This document shows positions 62,968 through 64,000 of a stretch of DNA of 64,000 bases, piece by piece. Made by a program: the position numbers and the translations under genes. This DNA comes from Desulfobulbus oligotrophicus (GTDB lineage Bacteria > Desulfobacterota > Desulfobulbia > Desulfobulbales > Desulfobulbaceae). Location: contig NZ_CP054140.1 of the NCBI RefSeq assembly GCF_016446285.1, positions 1,965,501-2,029,500 of the forward strand. Direction: 5' to 3'. Under the pieces are notes generated by a model that saw only the letters and a program-made list of their open reading frames with translations, searched no databases and was not told the origin of the DNA. How positions within the stretch are numbered: position 1 is the stretch's first letter; every line of letters starts with the position of its first letter.

Positions 62968-63009
62968 TAAAAAAGAGAGGCCCCGTGTCATGACAATGAC
63001 ATGGGGCCT
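62968..63009 (-). terminator. Rho-independent terminator of flgE
   Basis: AGGCCCC at 62978-62984 pairs with GGGGCCT at 63003-63009; after one mismatch TGTCAT/ATGACA continues the stem. On the - strand CTCTCTTTTTT follows. It ends the flgE transcript 28 bases after its stop, so fliL needs its own promoter. Confidence 0.85.
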
Positions 63010-63037
63010 GGTGTCGGAAAAATGACTTTACGGCGGA

Positions 63038-64000
63038 TCAGCGTTTCAGATTGATCAGCTCACTGAGCATCTCATCAACAGTGGTGATGATCTTCGAGTT
63101 TGCCTGAAAACCGCGCTGGGTGGTGATCATCTGGACAAACTCCTGGCCCATGTCAACATTGGACAGTTCAAGGGAGTTGGTGAATACTTTACCCAGTTCC
63201 GGACCCGGCAGGCCAACCCGGATGGAGCCGACCTCGGAGGTGGCTGTATAGCGGTTGGCTCCGGCGAGTTTCAGGCCGCCCGGGTTTTGAAATTTGGCAA
63301 GCACCAGTTGCGAGATGTTGATCTGCCGGCCATTGGAGTACGAAGCCACCACTGTTCCCTGGTTGTTGATAAAGACGTTGGTCAGTTCACCGGCCGCGTA
63401 CCCGTTCTGTTCCTGACCGATGATCGCTGAACTGCTGTCAAACTGTGTGCAGTCAAAGGTAAAGTCAATAACTGAAGCAGCTGCACCGTTTCCCCAGGCA
63501 GGCAGGTTGATCTGCACGGTGAGGGGGTCAGGGAAATCGATGTACAGACCGTTTGCATCGAACTGCAGCTGTTGCGAAATAGCCTGAGGAGCGGCGGTGT
63601 TGTTGTCAACGGTGTATGCCATGTTCCAGAGGTTGGTGCTGTCATCTTCCAGCTGCCAGTACATGGTTATAAGGTGCGATTGTCCCAGGGAGTCGAATAT
63701 CTGGGTGGAGCCGGAGTAATTGTAGGTTGTCCGATCGGTCGGATCAATGGGTATTCCTGTTCCGATAACCCGGGAGTTTTCGTCCAGGTTGGTGGTCAGG
63801 GTCAGCGTGGAGGTAGGGTTGGCCGGGGTCAGACCGAGGTTGACCACCCGAATGTCGGTGGGATCTTGTGGCAGAAGCTCGCTGTTGTTAACAGGATCAA
63901 ATGTCATCCCCTGCACGCGTAAACCTTCGGGATTGATAAGGTAGCCATCCTGGTTAAAGCGGAAAGAACCGGCGCGGGAGTAGTAGGTTGTGTCGTTGCC
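63038..64000 (-). CDS. flgE: Flagellar hook protein FlgE (N-terminus beyond window)
   Basis: The 320 visible C-terminal residues of the hook protein. The frame runs off the window at 64000 and reads YYSRAGSFRFNQDGYLINPE before the GTG at 63916, so that GTG is internal. The middle domain shows STQIFDSLGQSHLITMYWQL, and the end (LELSNVDMGQEFVQMITTQR, GFQANSKIITTVDEML) is the FlgE signature. Confidence 0.95.
   Translation of the reverse strand, partial: GNDTTYYSRAGSFRFNQDGYLINPEGLRVQGMTFDPVNNSELLPQDPTDIRVVNLGLTPANPTSTLTLTTNLDENSRVIGTGIPIDPTDRTTYNYSGSTQIFDSLGQSHLITMYWQLEDDSTNLWNMAYTVDNNTAAPQAISQQLQFDANGLYIDFPDPLTVQINLPAWGNGAAASVIDFTFDCTQFDSSSAIIGQEQNGYAAGELTNVFINNQGTVVASYSNGRQINISQLVLAKFQNPGGLKLAGANRYTATSEVGSIRVGLPGPELGKVFTNSLELSNVDMGQEFVQMITTQRGFQANSKIITTVDEMLSELINLKR

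Overview
The window looks like chromosome of a flagellated, diderm, anaerobic bacterium of the Desulfobacterota (classical deltaproteobacteria), most likely a Desulfobulbales-type sulfate or sulfur metaboliser. The clues are a 2-oxoglutarate:ferredoxin oxidoreductase next to HdrA/HdrBC/MvhD-type electron-transfer proteins, a selenocysteine codon read in hdrA, an Asp-ligated ferredoxin, P- and L-ring flagellar genes, and sigma-28 and sigma-54 type promoters. The taxon is inferred from gene content only. No insertion sequence, phage, CRISPR, tRNA or rRNA was seen.

Region 1 (1-10188, + strand) is a redox cluster. korABC (2-oxoglutarate:ferredoxin oxidoreductase) is followed, with start/stop overlaps, by a 1132-residue GltD/HdrA-like flavin and Fe-S fusion and by an MvhD-HdrC-HdrB fusion. 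Next comes an HdrA-MvhD protein whose reading frame crosses an in-frame TGA at 8386-8388. The TGA replaces a conserved HdrA cysteine and is followed by a GGU-loop hairpin at bacterial SECIS distance, so I read it as one 811-residue selenoprotein. The set suggests that ferredoxin reduced by 2-oxoacid oxidation is coupled to NAD(P)H and/or a disulfide-type substrate by flavin-based bifurcation or confurcation.

Region 2 (10189-30779) is mostly housekeeping: a DUF2156 protein, a small Cys-rich protein, a ferredoxin with Asp14 as probable cluster ligand, alr, argS, small membrane proteins, an ArgA-like acetyltransferase, secA, a YfcE-like phosphoesterase, a cardiolipin synthase, argJ, a CYTH-CHAD protein with a SixA-like phosphatase, avtA, a DUF4177 protein and a two-permease peptide ABC pair (yejBE-like).

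Region 3 (30800-64000, all - strand) is one long flagellar locus. In transcription order it reads flgE (cut by the window), fliLMNOPQR, flhB, flhA, flhF, flhG, fliA, a DUF2802-like protein, flgF, flgG, flgA, flgH, flgI, flgJ, an unknown protein, flgM, flgN, flgK, flgL, csrA, fliW, fliC, flaG, fliD, fliS, a FliT-like protein, two PilZ proteins, a FliK-like protein and a lone FlhB C-terminal domain. It ends with a roadblock/MglB-like protein, an MglA-like GTPase and a large acidic repeat protein. Regulation is partly readable: a sigma-54-type promoter before fliL, and sigma-28-type promoters before the flgMN group, flgKL and fliC. The fliC leader carries two exact CsrA-type motifs, one in a hairpin and one over the ribosome binding site, directly downstream of csrA-fliW.
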